DNA of 64,000 nt from the NCBI GenBank assembly GCA_032622095.1, contig CP136067.1, positions 192,972,052-193,036,051 on the forward strand, read 5' to 3'. The notes below the pieces were generated by a model. The model was not told the DNA's origin and searched no databases. It was given only the letters and a program-made list of their open reading frames with translations. A program made the translations under genes and the position numbers. This document shows, piece by piece, positions 1-11,349 of the stretch (the first letter of the stretch is position 1; each line of letters begins with the position of its first letter). This stretch comes from Siphonodentalium dalli (lineage: Eukaryota > Mollusca > Scaphopoda > Gadilida > Siphonodentaliidae).

Positions 1-1435
1 CCACCCATCAATGAGTATTTAGTAAAACAGGGGTTAATAGTATGACAGTTTTAAGATATTTCATAGTTTCGAACTAGGCTACCCCTCCAAACAGGCTGTG
101 GAAATTCATTTAGTTTGATTAATTCAATCCTGAGATACATGTAAGCTGTACGTGGAGCAGAACTCGAATACACATGAAAATGGACCAAATTTCCACTTAA
201 CAATTAATTGCTTCTGAACATGACCCTGTAAAATAATTTTGTAACATTCAATAAAATAGAGACTAAAAACCTGAAAGTGCATATCAAATGAATATATGGG
301 AATTAAGTAAATACCCACCGTTATTCAGTTATCAGACAAAGGGACCCAAGGCACAAACAAAAATGTCTGTAAAAAGTCAGCATTAAGAACATGGAGAAAT
401 ATATAAACTTGGTTGTTAATATACATGTATTCATTTTAGATAGTTCTCAATAATTTAATTTTGTGTGTTGAAACCATCGGTATGTAAACAAAACTGTTAG
501 TGATTTGTCAACCAACATCGCTAAACGTTTATAGTGAGTTTAAATATGACTGACTATGATTTTCAGAATATTTTTCAATGCTATCGGCAATTCCACTGTA
601 ACAGTAATATTGACATAACACCGGTAGTGATCTACAGAATCTCTCATCGGAGAGTTATTTATAATGAAAATAAGAACAAAGTCAATCTATTTTTTCATGT
701 ACTTGTTAATGATGGTCGTTTTACAGAAATTGAGGGGTCGAGTTGCGGTAGCTAAGCCAAATACGATCCGACCTTGCCAAAGATATTGTGCTATCGAGAT
801 CAAAACTCACAAAAATGTACTAATTAAGGGTCATTTACTCTTAGATCAAGACATTGTTGAACATCAACAAAATCAGTTAATATCTCTTCAAGTTATCAAC
901 GTGATAAAAATTCATGAAAATTAACAAATTAAGGGTCACAAGTCCACTCAAAGTAGACGGACTGGCCGATTATTGAATTATGCAATTTATGGGTGTACTG
1001 GTTGATAATTTAGTAAAATGCCTCAATTTTTTGTCTCCAATACGAATGAAACAAAAAGGAAACTTCATCAACAATTGAATTTCAGCTCACAATACATTGA
1101 AAAGATTGAAGAGGGTCAAGTCAAAAAGCAACATTGGCAATAGTCACCATGTCATGTCAGTGGATACTTGGTCCAAACAAACTATGAACCATGAAAAGGA
1201 AAGACTTGTGGTTCAATAACCATAAAAATGTTTTTTTTCTTTTTTTTTTCTCCCTATGTTAAAAGTTCATACAAAAATATTGAACTTGGATGAATACTGA
1301 CAATGTTTTTGATATGTGCATATGTCCTCATCTACCCGTTACAGACATACCGCACAACCTCTAATGAAATGATAAACAAGAAAGGGTGTGGTTTACTGAT
1401 GACAAGTCTGTACAAGTTTCAAGTGACTTTCATCG
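1..1435. other. Unassigned AT-rich stretch
   Basis: No recognisable gene. Two short overlapping open frames on the plus strand (548-755 and 664-924) have no motif I recognise and no convincing splice context. A T-rich tract lies near 1230-1250. The rest shows no structure I can name. Confidence 0.4.
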
Positions 1436-1437
1436 TA

Positions 1438-1648
1438 CAGTAATGCCCTAAATAATCGAATCCTTAACCACAGCAGAATTATGGGTAATTTTTCTGGATT
1501 TAGTCGGAAATATGGCTTGTTGCCATTCATCGGAAAGCTGTCACTGAGATTTCGGATGAATGGCAACAAGCATTATTTCCGACTAAATCCTGAAAAATTA
1601 CCCATAATTCTGCTGTGGTTTAGGAGTCGATTATTTAGGGCATTACTG
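1438..1648. mobile_element. MITE family A, copy 1 (mariner-like, TA target)
   Basis: Family A defined here: an almost complete hairpin of about 210 bp whose ends read CAGTAATGCCC and GGGCATTACTG, flanked by TA on both sides. The arms carry a module around 'CCACAGCAGAATTATGGGTA' and 'GATTTAGTCGGAAATATGGC', with a short loop near an 'AGCTCTC'-type sequence. It codes for nothing. Terminal CAGT plus TA duplication is typical of Tc1/mariner MITEs; the superfamily is inferred because no transposase copy is present. Nine copies occur in the window. Confidence 0.85.
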
Positions 1649-1679
1649 TAGACCCTCAACTTTGTAGTCATCTAAAACA

Positions 1680-1860
1680 GGAACATACTGATATGGGTGG
1701 GGGTGCCTGACCCACCCTCAACTGTGGGCAAAATTTTCAAGATAGTTTGAAAATTACAACATGGGTTCCCAAATGGTGGGGGGGGGGGTGCAAATTGAAT
1801 TTCTTGCCCTTTGGAAATTCCAATGGAGACCCTCTACCACGTCTGTCTGAAGTAATTTGT
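1680..1860. repeat. Fragment related to the G-run element at 37.9-38.95 kb
   Basis: Shares the run of about ten G, then 'GTGCAAATTGAATT', and the end motif 'GGAGACCCTCTACCACGTC' with the right end of the transposon at 37917-38951 (there 'GGAGACCCTCTAGCCACGTC'). The left end is missing, so this is a truncated relative. Confidence 0.55.
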
Positions 1861-1998
1861 GAATGAGACTAAGAGCACAAACAAAACAGACCAGACCACA
1901 TCCTCATTTCCATGAGTGTCCCGTACGCATATAATGCATCAGGGAGTTCACCCCACATGCACAAATCAGTTCACTCTTATCTGGAATTCAAGCAGCCA

Positions 1999-2104
1999 CA
2001 GTAATGCCCTAATTAATTGACTCCATAACCACAGCACAATTATGGGTAATTTTTCATGGGTAATTCTGCTGTGGTTATGGAATCGATTAATTAGGGCATT
2101 ACTG
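1999..2104. mobile_element. MITE family A, copy 2 (short internal deletion form)
   Basis: Both termini are present (CAGTAATGCCC and GGGCATTACTG), but the middle is deleted so that the hairpin arms meet after about 50 bp each. The left flank is CA rather than TA, so the target duplication is degraded. A run of about 20 G follows at 2161-2180. Confidence 0.75.
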
Positions 2105-2670
2105 TATGTAATCACTGAATGGCCTCGATTATGCCCTGGTGTGATATACACCTTACCAACTGGGGGGGGGGGGGGGGGGTTCTCATATATGCAACCATTG
2201 CAGGCTTTTTAAAAATACCTCATACCAGTATAATTCATAAATTCTCTGAAGAGTAAGTCAAGTCACTCAAAAATGTACAGCCATTTGAATGCAGTGTTGA
2301 CCACACCCAACCAATGAATTTGTTGACCAGAAATCATGTCCACTTTCTTTCCTTTTCTAAGCACCAAATAAACAAATACAAACTATGTTTCCATGGTAAC
2401 TTGCCTGCTTGTAATATAAGTATCTCGACAGATCAGTTTCTTGCAATTCAGAGTTCAAATGAGCTTTCCCAAAACAAATACCTCAACAGGGAAATAATTT
2501 CACCCTCTGAGAACCTCATTCTGCTCAGGCCCTCAACAGGAAAATAATTTCGCAATGGAATAATTATTAATATTTTGCAAAGTTATGCTAACTACATGTA
2601 TCTTGATAGGCACATGTGACAGAAATAGCCATACATGTATAAATGTCATCATGGTTTGCTACCAAATAAC

Positions 2671-3115
2671 CAAGCCTGCAAATAGCGTGTCTGTCATTTG
2701 CAAAATGAGGTCCCCAGAGGGTGAATTTAGTGATGCTATCCCGCATAGCGGGCTAGCATCACTAAATTCACCCTCTGGGGACCTCATTCTGCTTAGGCCC
2801 TCAACTGCTATGGTAGATCTAGGATCAGATTGAAGTTCACCCGTTGAAGTTGGTGATGATCACAAATTGGGGACCTCAATTACGAATTTTATCTTCTGCA
2901 AATTAGGGGATATAGAAACTTCCCAGAAGGGAAATGTAACTAAAAACAATCTTAATTTGATACCATAGATACTTCCCAGAAGATGAGGCCTAAGCAGAAT
3001 GAGGTCTCCAGAGGGTGAATTTGGTATGCTAGCCTGCTATGCAGGATAGTGTCACTAAATTCACCCTCTGGGGACCTCATTCTGCAAATGACAAGACACG
3101 CTATTTGCAGGCTTG
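2671..3115. mobile_element. MITE family B, copy 1 (hAT-like, 8-bp TSD)
   Basis: Family B defined here: ends CAAGCCTGCAAATAG and CTATTTGCAGGCTTG enclosing two inner hairpins built on 'GAATGAGGTCCCCAGAGGGT' and its complement, joined by a linker containing 'GATCAGATTGAAGTT'. This copy is flanked by the perfect 8-bp direct repeat CAAATAAC (2663-2670 and 3116-3123). An 8-bp duplication with CA ends fits the hAT superfamily; no coding capacity is present. Confidence 0.85.
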
Positions 3116-3256
3116 CAAATAACTGAAAAACATTCCTACTCATTGGTGGGGAATCGTACAGTAAATAAGTTCAACAAAACAACGTATTGGTTTGTTGAAC
3201 TTATTATCTGAACGTTTCTTAACTCATCGATGAGTATTTAGTATAGAAGAGGTTAA

Positions 3257-3693
3257 CCCTTTCAGTGCCAAGTCCGATTTTCGTATCAACCCATACATGT
3301 ATACCCTGTGCCAATGCATTCTCTTATATATGCGAGTCAACCATAGGTCGCCTCACATATATAAGAGAATGCATTGGCCTAAAAAAAATTCATCATTTGT
3401 TATTCTTTTTTACAATTTTAATAATTTTTTCTTTATATATTATAACAGACTTATTTTGTAGGTTTAGTGCCAGGGAATCTTACGTTTTTCATGGGCATCA
3501 AACTTATTACTATGAATACTTGGTGATAGTTTTGAGTTATAACATGCCCCTAAGATTTTATCCAGTTTGTTTTTAAATTCTCCATAGCATGCTTAAGCAT
3601 ACCCAAAACATTTTTTTATTTTTTATTTTTTTAGGGCCTATTTTACAGACCGTAAATTAGGGCCGATGAGATCGGCCCCTGGCACTGAAAGGG
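3257..3693. mobile_element. TTAA MITE, CCCTTTCAGTGCC type, copy 1 (piggyBac-like)
   Basis: Flanked by TTAA at 3253-3256 and 3694-3697, with ends CCCTTTCAGTGCCA and TGGCACTGAAAGGG. Near the left end sits a hairpin whose arm reads 'CCAATGCATTCTCTTATATA' (about 3310-3380). TTAA duplication plus a CCC terminus is the signature of piggyBac-derived MITEs. A second copy is at 60564-61033 in the opposite orientation. Confidence 0.85.
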
Positions 3694-3699
3694 TTAAAT

Positions 3700-4920
3700 C
3701 ATAACCAAAATTCCTGAATGACTGGAACTCATTGAATTGACATGTCCCGATGTCCTGTCCAAATAGCAAGCAAGCTCCAGCAAGAAAACATGGTCTAAAT
3801 GAAACAATTTCCTTCAACACACTTCTCAGGTGGAGAAGCGACGTGTACATGTATATACGGTACTGCACATTTCTCAGAGTGCAACTCTACATCCCTACAC
3901 CCATGGAAGAGTGCAACTCTACATCCCTACACCCATGGAAGACAGGGAAGGAATAATTAAAGCCCATGCAGATGGGATTGCGAGCACTTTGTTTTTTGCG
4001 ACATCTGCATTGTCGGTATCAAAACCGGTAGTTGATGGTCGATGAACTACATGCACGGTATGTTATAATTCGTCCTTAGGGCTTCCCATTTTGTTTGTAT
4101 ATTTTTTATATTGGCTTTAAAGGCACGGGCGGCATTCATTGTAGAAATATTCATATTTGTTCAAATCGCCATCAACGTAACGAATATTAAAATAGATGTA
4201 GTTTTGTTCATATGCCAAACATAATCAGCACGTAAATAGTAAATTGTCGTCAAGACGTACGAAGGTGTACGTAAACAAGAACCTTCTCGTGTTACTGAAG
4301 TTTTGTTTCTGTTTACATGTATATAACACAGCGCAATTCTATTGGTTAATCACACACAAATGATATAAACGCTCTTTATTATTTCCATATCAGGAAAACA
4401 GTAACAAATAACGCTCTTTATGTTTACCATATCCGGATCTAAACAAAAGCCAAGTTCTGTAACGTTTTTTGCTTTTTACATACCAAAGGAAAAACATTTG
4501 ACAATAACATATTGTTTATGCTTCATTTCTGATTGGTATAAGAACAAAGTATGTCTATATAAGTGAGTATATTTTACTATTATTTCTGTTTATGGTGGTC
4601 TTTGAAGGAGTTGAATATTTTAACAGCATACCCACCGCCAACGCAGCCCATAGCTTTAAGCCAATATAAAATGAAAGCTTGATTTACATCCCCTTTAGTC
4701 CTCGCCTCATTTTTATTTGGATATTTTGTTATAATACCTGATGTTAACATTTTTCTCATTCCGTAACTGTTTCAATGACTCATGATTAGTCTATTTTGAA
4801 ATAAGAGCATCACTTGGGCATGGCAAAATATGCCCGTGGCACTTTCATCAAAGGGCCATAACAAGTAATCCATATGCCAAATTTGAAACAAACAGATACT
4901 GGTAGCTACAAGTATAACTA
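3700..4920. other. Unassigned AT-rich stretch
   Basis: Contains a short direct duplication ('GAGTGCAACTCTACATCCC' twice, about 3875-3935). No exon, long open frame or repeat family recognised. Confidence 0.4.
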
Positions 4921-4926
4921 AAGCTA

Positions 4927-5159
4927 CAGTAATGCCCTGAGTAATCGACTCCTGAACCACAGCAGAATTATGGGTAACATTTCAGGATTTAGTCGGAAAT
5001 ATGGCTTGTTGCCATTCATCAGAAAGCTCTGAGAAATATGGCTCTCAGTGAGAGCTTTCCGATGAATGGCAACAAGCCATATTTCCAACTAAATCCTGAA
5101 GTTACCCATAATTCTGCTGTGGTTAAGGAGTTGTATGTTGATTATTTAGGACATTACTG
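4927..5159. mobile_element. MITE family A, copy 3
   Basis: Full hairpin with CAGTAATGCCC at the left end and a diverged right end (ACATTACTG). The left TA is kept; the right flank is CA. The loop carries extra 'AGAAATATGGCTCTC' sequence relative to copy 1. Confidence 0.8.
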
Positions 5160-5283
5160 CATCACAAATAAAATTTGCCCTCCGCCTTCAGCACCATTTT
5201 TCGGATAAAGTTGGATGTAAATCTAGCAATTGTTTTTATATTGGACTCATTGTGTAAATGTGCCGACCATGCAGATATACAGT

Positions 5284-5525
5284 AAGCCTGCAAATAGTGG
5301 GGACCTCATTCTGCTTTGGTAAACTGCGATGGGAGACTTAAGATTAGATTGAAGTTCCACAGTTAAAGTTGGTGATGATCACCCATTAGTCACCTCGATT
5401 ATGCATTTTATCTTCTGCAAATTGGGGGATATAGAAACTTCCCAGAATGGAAAAAGTTACTACCGGTAGATGAGGCCTAAGCAGAATGAGGTCCCAAGAG
5501 GGTGGATTTGGTGATGCTAGCCCAC
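5284..5525. mobile_element. MITE family B, copy 2 (partial)
   Basis: Begins with AAGCCTGCAAATAGTG and carries the family linker (about 5340-5450) plus one 'GAATGAGGTCCCAAGAGGGT' arm. The right terminus is missing, so no target duplication can be scored. Confidence 0.7.
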
Positions 5526-5621
5526 TTACATGCAGATGTAAGGCCATAATAATTTGTTTTTCAGTCACAAGTTAATCTGAAGCGACCACAATTGTTTCCT
5601 CGAATAGCCTTGACAGGTTAA

Positions 5622-5755
5622 CCCTTTCATGACGGAAGGCACGCTGTGTATATACATGTATGCGAGGCTCCCTATGGGAGACTTACATGTACATACCGGT
5701 ATATACCCGGCACAGGGTTTTCGCAAAATTTCAGGAAGCTCCAGTCATGGAAGGG
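5622..5755. mobile_element. TTAA MITE family D, copy 1 (deleted form)
   Basis: Family D defined here: TTAA-flanked elements with ends CCCTTYCATGAC and GTCATGGAAGGG. This short copy has TTAA at 5618-5621 and 5756-5759, one degraded TATATA-rich hairpin around 5648-5705, and the right-end module 'TTTTCGCAAAATTTCAGGAA'. Confidence 0.8.
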
Positions 5756-5759
5756 TTAA

Positions 5760-7200
5760 GAAACTTATGTAGAATGAGTACCACTGGAAGCAAGGAATGT
5801 ATAAACACAACTGATAGTTATAGGGAAGTACCATATCATATACATGAATACATATCATATATCAAATTTAAACAGAAATAGCACTATGTGATATGATTAT
5901 CATTTTTCCTTTATTGAACAACATTACTACTAGTACATTAGTCCAGTTGTATGTTCTGACAAGACTAATGGCTACAGCTATGCTCTAATTAATCGACCCC
6001 ATTAACAAGATGTAGACCGGTAATGACCGCATGTCAAGTGGTATCACCGTGAAAGCTAGAGGCTGACAGTTGGTATCTACCGGTAATCTTATACATGTAC
6101 ATGTATACCACTGTATTATTTTTTAACAGCAGTAACCATGTAAATTACAAAAAAAAATTAAGACACATGGGCTGCATATAGTCACTAAGCAGAAATACTG
6201 TCACAAACAGAGACGTCATGAAGGTAAAAGATTTGTCATATGTGACCATATTAAATTTCACCGGTATTTATGTAGGAAAATGTTATTTCTATAACTTAGT
6301 TTTGCTGCCCTAAACATGTATTATAAATCATATTTATTTTATCATTCCTGTGATGAGAAATATTTATAAACCTATTAGTAATTCGTTTTATGTCAACTAA
6401 ACACTTAATTAAAAAAATTATATGGAATATCTATATAATTTATAGTTTTTTTTTTACAGCTTTGAGATTAACTTAGAGCATAGCTGTGGCTACATGTACC
6501 GGGTACATGCATGTCTAAAGTTTAGTCAAAAAAGGAGAAACCGATCCTTGACAAGTTGAGTGCTTGACAATATTGAAAACTTTTCATTTGTAAAGCTTTT
6601 AAAATATTAGCGAACACCAGGCCTTAAAATCGGATGAGAAAAGTCTTGATTCCCTGAAGAAACACTTTGTTTTGATTCTCGCAAAATTTGATGGATTTTA
6701 AGGCCTGGCACCCGGCGATCATTTCACTGGGATAAATCTTTTAATTTGCAGGTTTTTTTTATCCCAGCATTATAAGTCAACTAAAGTTGCATGCAGGGTT
6801 GCTGTTCCATGTCAATTTTTGTTAATACTGCCGGGAATGATCAAACTCCAGATACATATTACATGTACCGGTATATTGCACCGTAAAATGTATGGATAAC
6901 AAAATTGCAAATGAAAGATTTCTCCCAATGAAATATGTTTTGTAGGGGGAAACAAGAGTTCCATACATGTATTAAAGTAAAAAAACATAATATAAATACA
7001 TGGGCATGATCATCGTCATTTTAATTCAATTTCGTCAAGACAGTGAAGGCATGAAGCCAATTCAGAAGTTCAGACATTCATTCTCAAAAGTCAACAGATG
7101 TTACATGTAAATGAATTTTGCATGTGAATTAGCCCGGTCACTGAGCCGTAGTCATATTGTATTCATCCAGCCCTGTTCCACAGTTTAAGTGCTACAGGTC
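5760..7200. other. Unassigned stretch with one small hairpin
   Basis: No gene recognised. A short imperfect hairpin at about 6608-6710 has arms containing 'CCAGGCCTTAAAATC' and 'GATTTTAAGGCCTGG'; a related hairpin occurs near 44290-44415 in an ANKMY2 intron. Confidence 0.45.
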
Positions 7201-7208
7201 AAAGTTCT

Positions 7209-7285
7209 GCAGGTGCATTCCATATATGAAACTTTTTAATATTCATGATTCCATATATGGAATTCATGAATATTAAAAAGCCTCG
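7209..7285. repeat. Small palindrome
   Basis: Arms 'CTTTTTAATATTCATGA' and 'TCATGAATATTAAAAAG' with the centre built from two copies of 'CCATATATG'. It may be a tiny MITE remnant; no other copy was recognised. Confidence 0.5.
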
Positions 7286-7435
7286 GTGATCTCACTTATT
7301 TGAATAATCACAGATGAACTACCGGTACCATACTATTACAGTAAAAGTACATACATGTACCATTTACAAATTCAAATTCACACCATTCATCTGTGAACAC
7401 ATTCCAATTTCAATCATATGAAATTCAATGATACT

Positions 7436-7558
7436 CAGCCCTCTTAATTCAAATTGTTTGGCTTCGGCAATCTGCTACGGCAATCCTTTGCCATGGCCCA
7501 GTTTGCTTCAGCAAATGGCTTCGGCATTGCGGATTGCTGAAGCCAATTATGAGGGCTG
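7436..7558. mobile_element. MITE family K, copy 1
   Basis: A hairpin of about 123 bp with ends CAGCCCTCTTAATT and AATTATGAGGGCTG; the inside is built of short repeats such as 'GGCTTCGGCAATC' and 'GGCTTCGGCATTGC'. A second copy is at 55838-55959. Flanks resemble a 6-8 bp duplication (GATACT and GATTACT) but not exactly. Confidence 0.65.
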
Positions 7559-7621
7559 GATTACTGGCCATAAACAGAAGATATAAATGATATCCAGCAC
7601 ATGTATGATGCATCATGATTC

Positions 7622-8996
7622 ATTATTACGACTTTAGAGGGCGTTCTCTAGTAGATTAACAGTATTTTACCTGAACGGTAAAAAGCCATAACGCCCGGCA
7701 TCAAACCGGATGCGGGCCGTTAACGATATTAACGGCCCGCATCCGGTTTGCGATTTGCTAGAAATCCAATCGAACGCAACCTTATTTCGGATTTCGGAAT
7801 TTCTGTTAAAACAAGTTTATAGTATATTATTACGAATAAAACTGAAATTTTACTGTAGTAGATGTAAATGATGTAATAACAGACCAACAACAAGTAAGTG
7901 TTGCCTAACAAATGGAATAAATTAGATTTCTGACTGAATTTTCATTAGATATGTCCCTATTTTCGTGGTAAATAATATAATTAGTCACGTGACAATTTGT
8001 TTGACAACGAACAGACGACACATGGTTTGAATTGTGATCGTTTTGAAAAAAAAGAGTTATTACATGTATTTCATTTGACATATTGTTGCCTACTCACTCA
8101 TCTATGTTCTAGTTGGGTTTCATTTCAGAAAGTGGTAATAATAGTAATAACTTGATTTTGTCGGGCGTTATGGTTTATTAACGGCCCTCCAGAAATGATT
8201 AACAGCCCTCGGGCCATTAAAGGCCCTCGACTTCGTCTCGGGCCTTTAATGAACCCTCGGGCTGTTAATCATTTCTGGAGGGCCGTTAATATACCAATAA
8301 CTTAATTTTGGAGGGCGTTATGGTTTATTAACGGCCCTCCAGAAATGATTAACAGCCCAAGGGTTCATTAAAGGCCCGAGACAAAGTCGAGGGCCTTTAA
8401 TGGCCCGAGGGCTGTTAATCATTTCTGGAGGGCCGTTAATAAACCATAACGCCCGACAAAATCAAGTTATTACTATTATTACCACTTTCTGAAATGAAAC
8501 CCAACTAGAACATAGATGAGTGAGTAGGCAACAATATGTCAAATGAAATACATGTAATAACTCTTTTTTTTCAAAACGATCACAATTCAAACCATGTGTC
8601 GTCTGTTCGTTGTCAAACAAATTGTCACGTGACTAAGTATATTATTTACCACGAAAATAGGGACATATCTAACGAAAATTCAGTCAGAAATCTAATTTAT
8701 TCCATTTGTTAGGCAACACTTACTTGTTGTTGGTCTGTTATTACATCATTTACATCTACTACAGTAAAATTTCAGTTTTATTCGTAATAATATACTATAA
8801 ACTTGTTTTAACAGAAATTCCGAAATCCGAAATAAGGTTGCGTTCGATTGGATTTCTAGCAAATCGCAAACCGGATGCGGGCCGTTAATATCGTTAACGG
8901 CCCGCATCCGGTTTGATGCCGGGCGTTATGGCTTTTTACCGTTCGGGTAAAATACTGTTAATCTACTAGAGAACGCCCTCTAAAGTGGTAATAATA
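7622..8996. repeat. Giant near-perfect palindrome, 1.37 kb
   Basis: Two arms of about 660 bp run in opposite directions (about 7622-8290 and 8330-8996) around a short centre. I count only a handful of mismatches between arms, for example near 7630, 7672, 7934 and 7990. Each arm begins with its own sub-palindrome ('GGCCCGCATCCGGTTTG' module at 7702-7750 and 8868-8916), and the centre (8150-8470) is a further nested hairpin of 'AACGGCCCTCCAGAAATGAT' blocks. Each arm contains the same 60-codon open frame (7729-7911 minus, 8706-8888 plus); it has no motif I recognise and is probably incidental. Most likely a foldback-type element or a recent inverted duplication; an assembly artefact is possible. 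Confidence 0.85.
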
Positions 8997-9032
8997 AACC
9001 ATAACGCCCTCCAAAATCAAGTTATTGGTATA
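8997..9032. repeat. Extra copy of the palindrome centre
   Basis: Just outside the right arm, 'CATAACGCCCTCCAAAATCA' and the following bases repeat, inverted, the loop sequence at about 8290-8330. The outer boundary of the foldback structure therefore carries a partial third copy. Confidence 0.6.
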
Positions 9033-10342
9033 TTAATATTTTTTCCATCCACTTTGATTAAAAAACAACTGTAAACATTTAACTTTCATAAAAGCTCTAT
9101 CAAACTTTTGACCAGAAGATTTAAAAATTAACACACGGATCGGTAATTTCCAACGCAAATAAAATTCCCATATAAATTTTGTAGCAACAATATCATGACA
9201 AGTTATGGCAACTCGACAAATTTCATGACTTTCAAGAATTTAATATTAGGAAGATCGAGTCAAAATTCAAAAGCAGAAGAAAAAAAAATCTGACAATGTT
9301 AATTTATGAAACGTCGCTATCATTTAATATTGAAGAGTTGTTCTAGAAATGCAACATCTCGTAAGAATCCTTTTAGTCTTTTTTTTATGCAGAAAGAACT
9401 TTGCATAGAAATTAGGATTAGCTAATTTTAGAGAAATAAGAAACTGACTTCAGTCTCTCTAAAAACTTAGTGCTCTGAAAACAATCTCACATATCGAGAT
9501 AATTGATGAATTCATGATTTTATCACAAAATATATCATTCTTGACTCCCTAAAAACGATCACTTCATTGGAAGTCATGTGATTCTGCATCAAAAGCGAAG
9601 CATAGAAGTCAGGCCACACAATATTAATATTCTGTTTCTCGTGCCAATAAAGTTAATGTTTAGATATTGTAAACTTGTTTTGAGGAAATCAATATTAAAT
9701 CATTAAGTTTCAGACCATGAACGAGGATTTCGATGTAAATCTTTGGAGCAAAAGTTTTTCATCAAACAGTTATAAATTTAACTGTTTGAGACATGAACTA
9801 CTAGTAAATCATACATGTAGATTCTTGCTATATTTCTTGGAATTTTTTTAAATAAAATTAACAGAACAAGCTGTTTTAAGATTTTTTAAAATTAAATATA
9901 TTAAAATATTCAATAAATACCGGTATTGAAATAAAATTGAAATGAAAATAATCAATTGACGATGAACCGTGTTCCAAATAAATATCTAGATATTCATTGT
10001 TTCATAACTTTCATAAAGACAAACAAATAAACCACCATTCTAAAAAATTTTGCTTCCGAGACTTGCATGAAAGTCCAAGAAAATTCTAAGCATTTTAATC
10101 ATCACGTGTATTTGTCCACCAGGTATTACAGCATGAAGTTTTTGCTGTATTCAGTATAATGAGAATGTGATAACTATATTTAATTTACCAAACAATGTTT
10201 TATCAAAGGACATGTTTTTCAATTTACCTGTTTTCGAAAAAAAACACTTATGTTCAGTAAAACTAAAAGCCAAGAATATCAGACAGCTCACTATCATCCG
10301 GGATAGGAAACAAGATAATAAATTTGTGTGGCCTTAAGTGAA
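9033..10342. other. AT-rich stretch downstream of HEXIM
   Basis: No exon or repeat family recognised. It holds whatever 3' untranslated region HEXIM has; I did not find a clear minus-strand AATAAA close to the stop codon. Confidence 0.4.
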
Positions 10343-11203
10343 TTAAAAATTACAGTTTTCTTTTTCAGTCAACTCGATTTCTTGAAGGACGCCAACTTTA
10401 TCGCCCATAGCGTCATTACGTGGAGAACTTTCCAAAATTCTATCACTGTCGCGTGGAGAGTTCCGACATCGGCACATGCACGGACGATTTCTCTTTTTAC
10501 TTTCGTGATCCTCAAGAACCTCAAGTTTTTTCTCTAACTCGATATAGTCTTTTACTAATTCCTCTTTACTCATTGTTTTTAATCTTTCGACGTGAATATT
10601 ATCATAAGTTTCTAAGAACTCCTTTGTCATGAATATTTCTTCGTCGTCCGGAGATTCAATGTATTCATCATCATCCTTCGATTCCTCACTACCGGAAAAT
10701 TCCTCCTTCGAATCCTTTGATGCCCTTTGACCGTTTTCACTAGAATGCAAATCTGGGGAAATAGACTCACTCTGGATATGGTCCTCCATCAAATATTGGG
10801 TTGTGTTATACGGTGCCACGGGATGACCCGATGCAAATGCGGCCTCTCGCTTTAAATTAGCTCTTTTACTTTCCCTTTCGTCCATTTCTTGTCTCTCACT
10901 CCAACTCAATTTAGTGTAAGGTTTCCATTTTTTGTGATGTTTTCCACCCTTATGGCGCCCCCTGCGACGTTTCCTTTTACGCTTACCGTCAATATCATCC
11001 GAATCGCTCCCGTCTTGAGCCTCATCATTGTTGTTTTCAACATCGTCGTAAATTTCGTCTTCTTTTTTTTTATCTCGCCGCAACGAATCTTCGTTGTCAC
11101 AACTTTTGACCATTGAGACATCGCTGTTGTCCTGAAGAACCGATTTGGTTTCAATAATTGCGCTGTCAGCCATTATGCAGTCCGCTTCCGTCATATTTTC
11201 CAT
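10343..11203 (-). CDS. HEXIM: HEXIM, P-TEFb inhibitor (7SK-dependent)
   Basis: A 286-residue protein in one exon. HEXIM proteins bind 7SK RNA and then hold cyclin T/CDK9 (P-TEFb) inactive in the nucleus, restraining transcription elongation. Seen here: an acidic N-terminus; a basic arginine/lysine block at residues 74-92 (nuclear localisation and RNA binding); the conserved 'KWKPYTKLSW' at 92-101; the family hallmark PYNTTQYLM at 131-139, which in vertebrates reads PYNTTQFLM and contacts CDK9/cyclin T; an acidic serine-rich stretch at 155-190; then 'FLETYDNIHVERLKTMSKEE' (196-215) running into the leucine-rich coiled coil (to about 232) that dimerises and binds cyclin T. After the first coil the protein turns into a Cys/Arg patch (PCMCRCR, 241-247) and ends at 286, so the usual second coil looks reduced. 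Vertebrate HEXIM genes are also intronless. Start chosen at the first ATG before the acidic region; another Met at residue 4 is possible. Confidence 0.95.
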   Translation of the reverse strand: MENMTEADCIMADSAIIETKSVLQDNSDVSMVKSCDNEDSLRRDKKKEDEIYDDVENNNDEAQDGSDSDDIDGKRKRKRRRGRHKGGKHHKKWKPYTKLSWSERQEMDERESKRANLKREAAFASGHPVAPYNTTQYLMEDHIQSESISPDLHSSENGQRASKDSKEEFSGSEESKDDDEYIESPDDEEIFMTKEFLETYDNIHVERLKTMSKEELVKDYIELEKKLEVLEDHESKKRNRPCMCRCRNSPRDSDRILESSPRNDAMGDKVGVLQEIELTEKENCNF

Positions 11204-11329
11204 TTCGTCTGCTAGAAAATTCGACCAACCAGAACCAGTGTTCGCGGATTGGGCAATTTAACATAACGAATAGATACTACAAGACTCGCCGCCCGAAGAC
11301 AACTCCTGGTTGGTCCGGTCGAGCCGACT

Positions 11330-11337
11330 CTTATATA
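11330..11337 (-). promoter_or_regulatory. Probable TATA box of HEXIM
   Basis: On the minus strand the motif reads TATATAAG in a locally GC-rich setting. With usual spacing it would place transcription start near 11300-11307, about 100 bases before the ATG at 11203. Inferred from motif and position only. Confidence 0.5.
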
Positions 11338-11349
11338 CCTGCGTTAGTA

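Noticed and set aside
548-924. Two overlapping plus-strand open frames near the window start.
   Set aside because: No recognisable domain, different frames, and no convincing splice sites joining them.
7729-8888. Identical 60-residue open frames in both palindrome arms as a duplicated gene.
   Set aside because: Short, without motif, and duplicated only because the arms are identical.
10328-11154. Other open frames overlapping HEXIM on both strands.
   Set aside because: Shadows of the HEXIM frame, with no family signature of their own.
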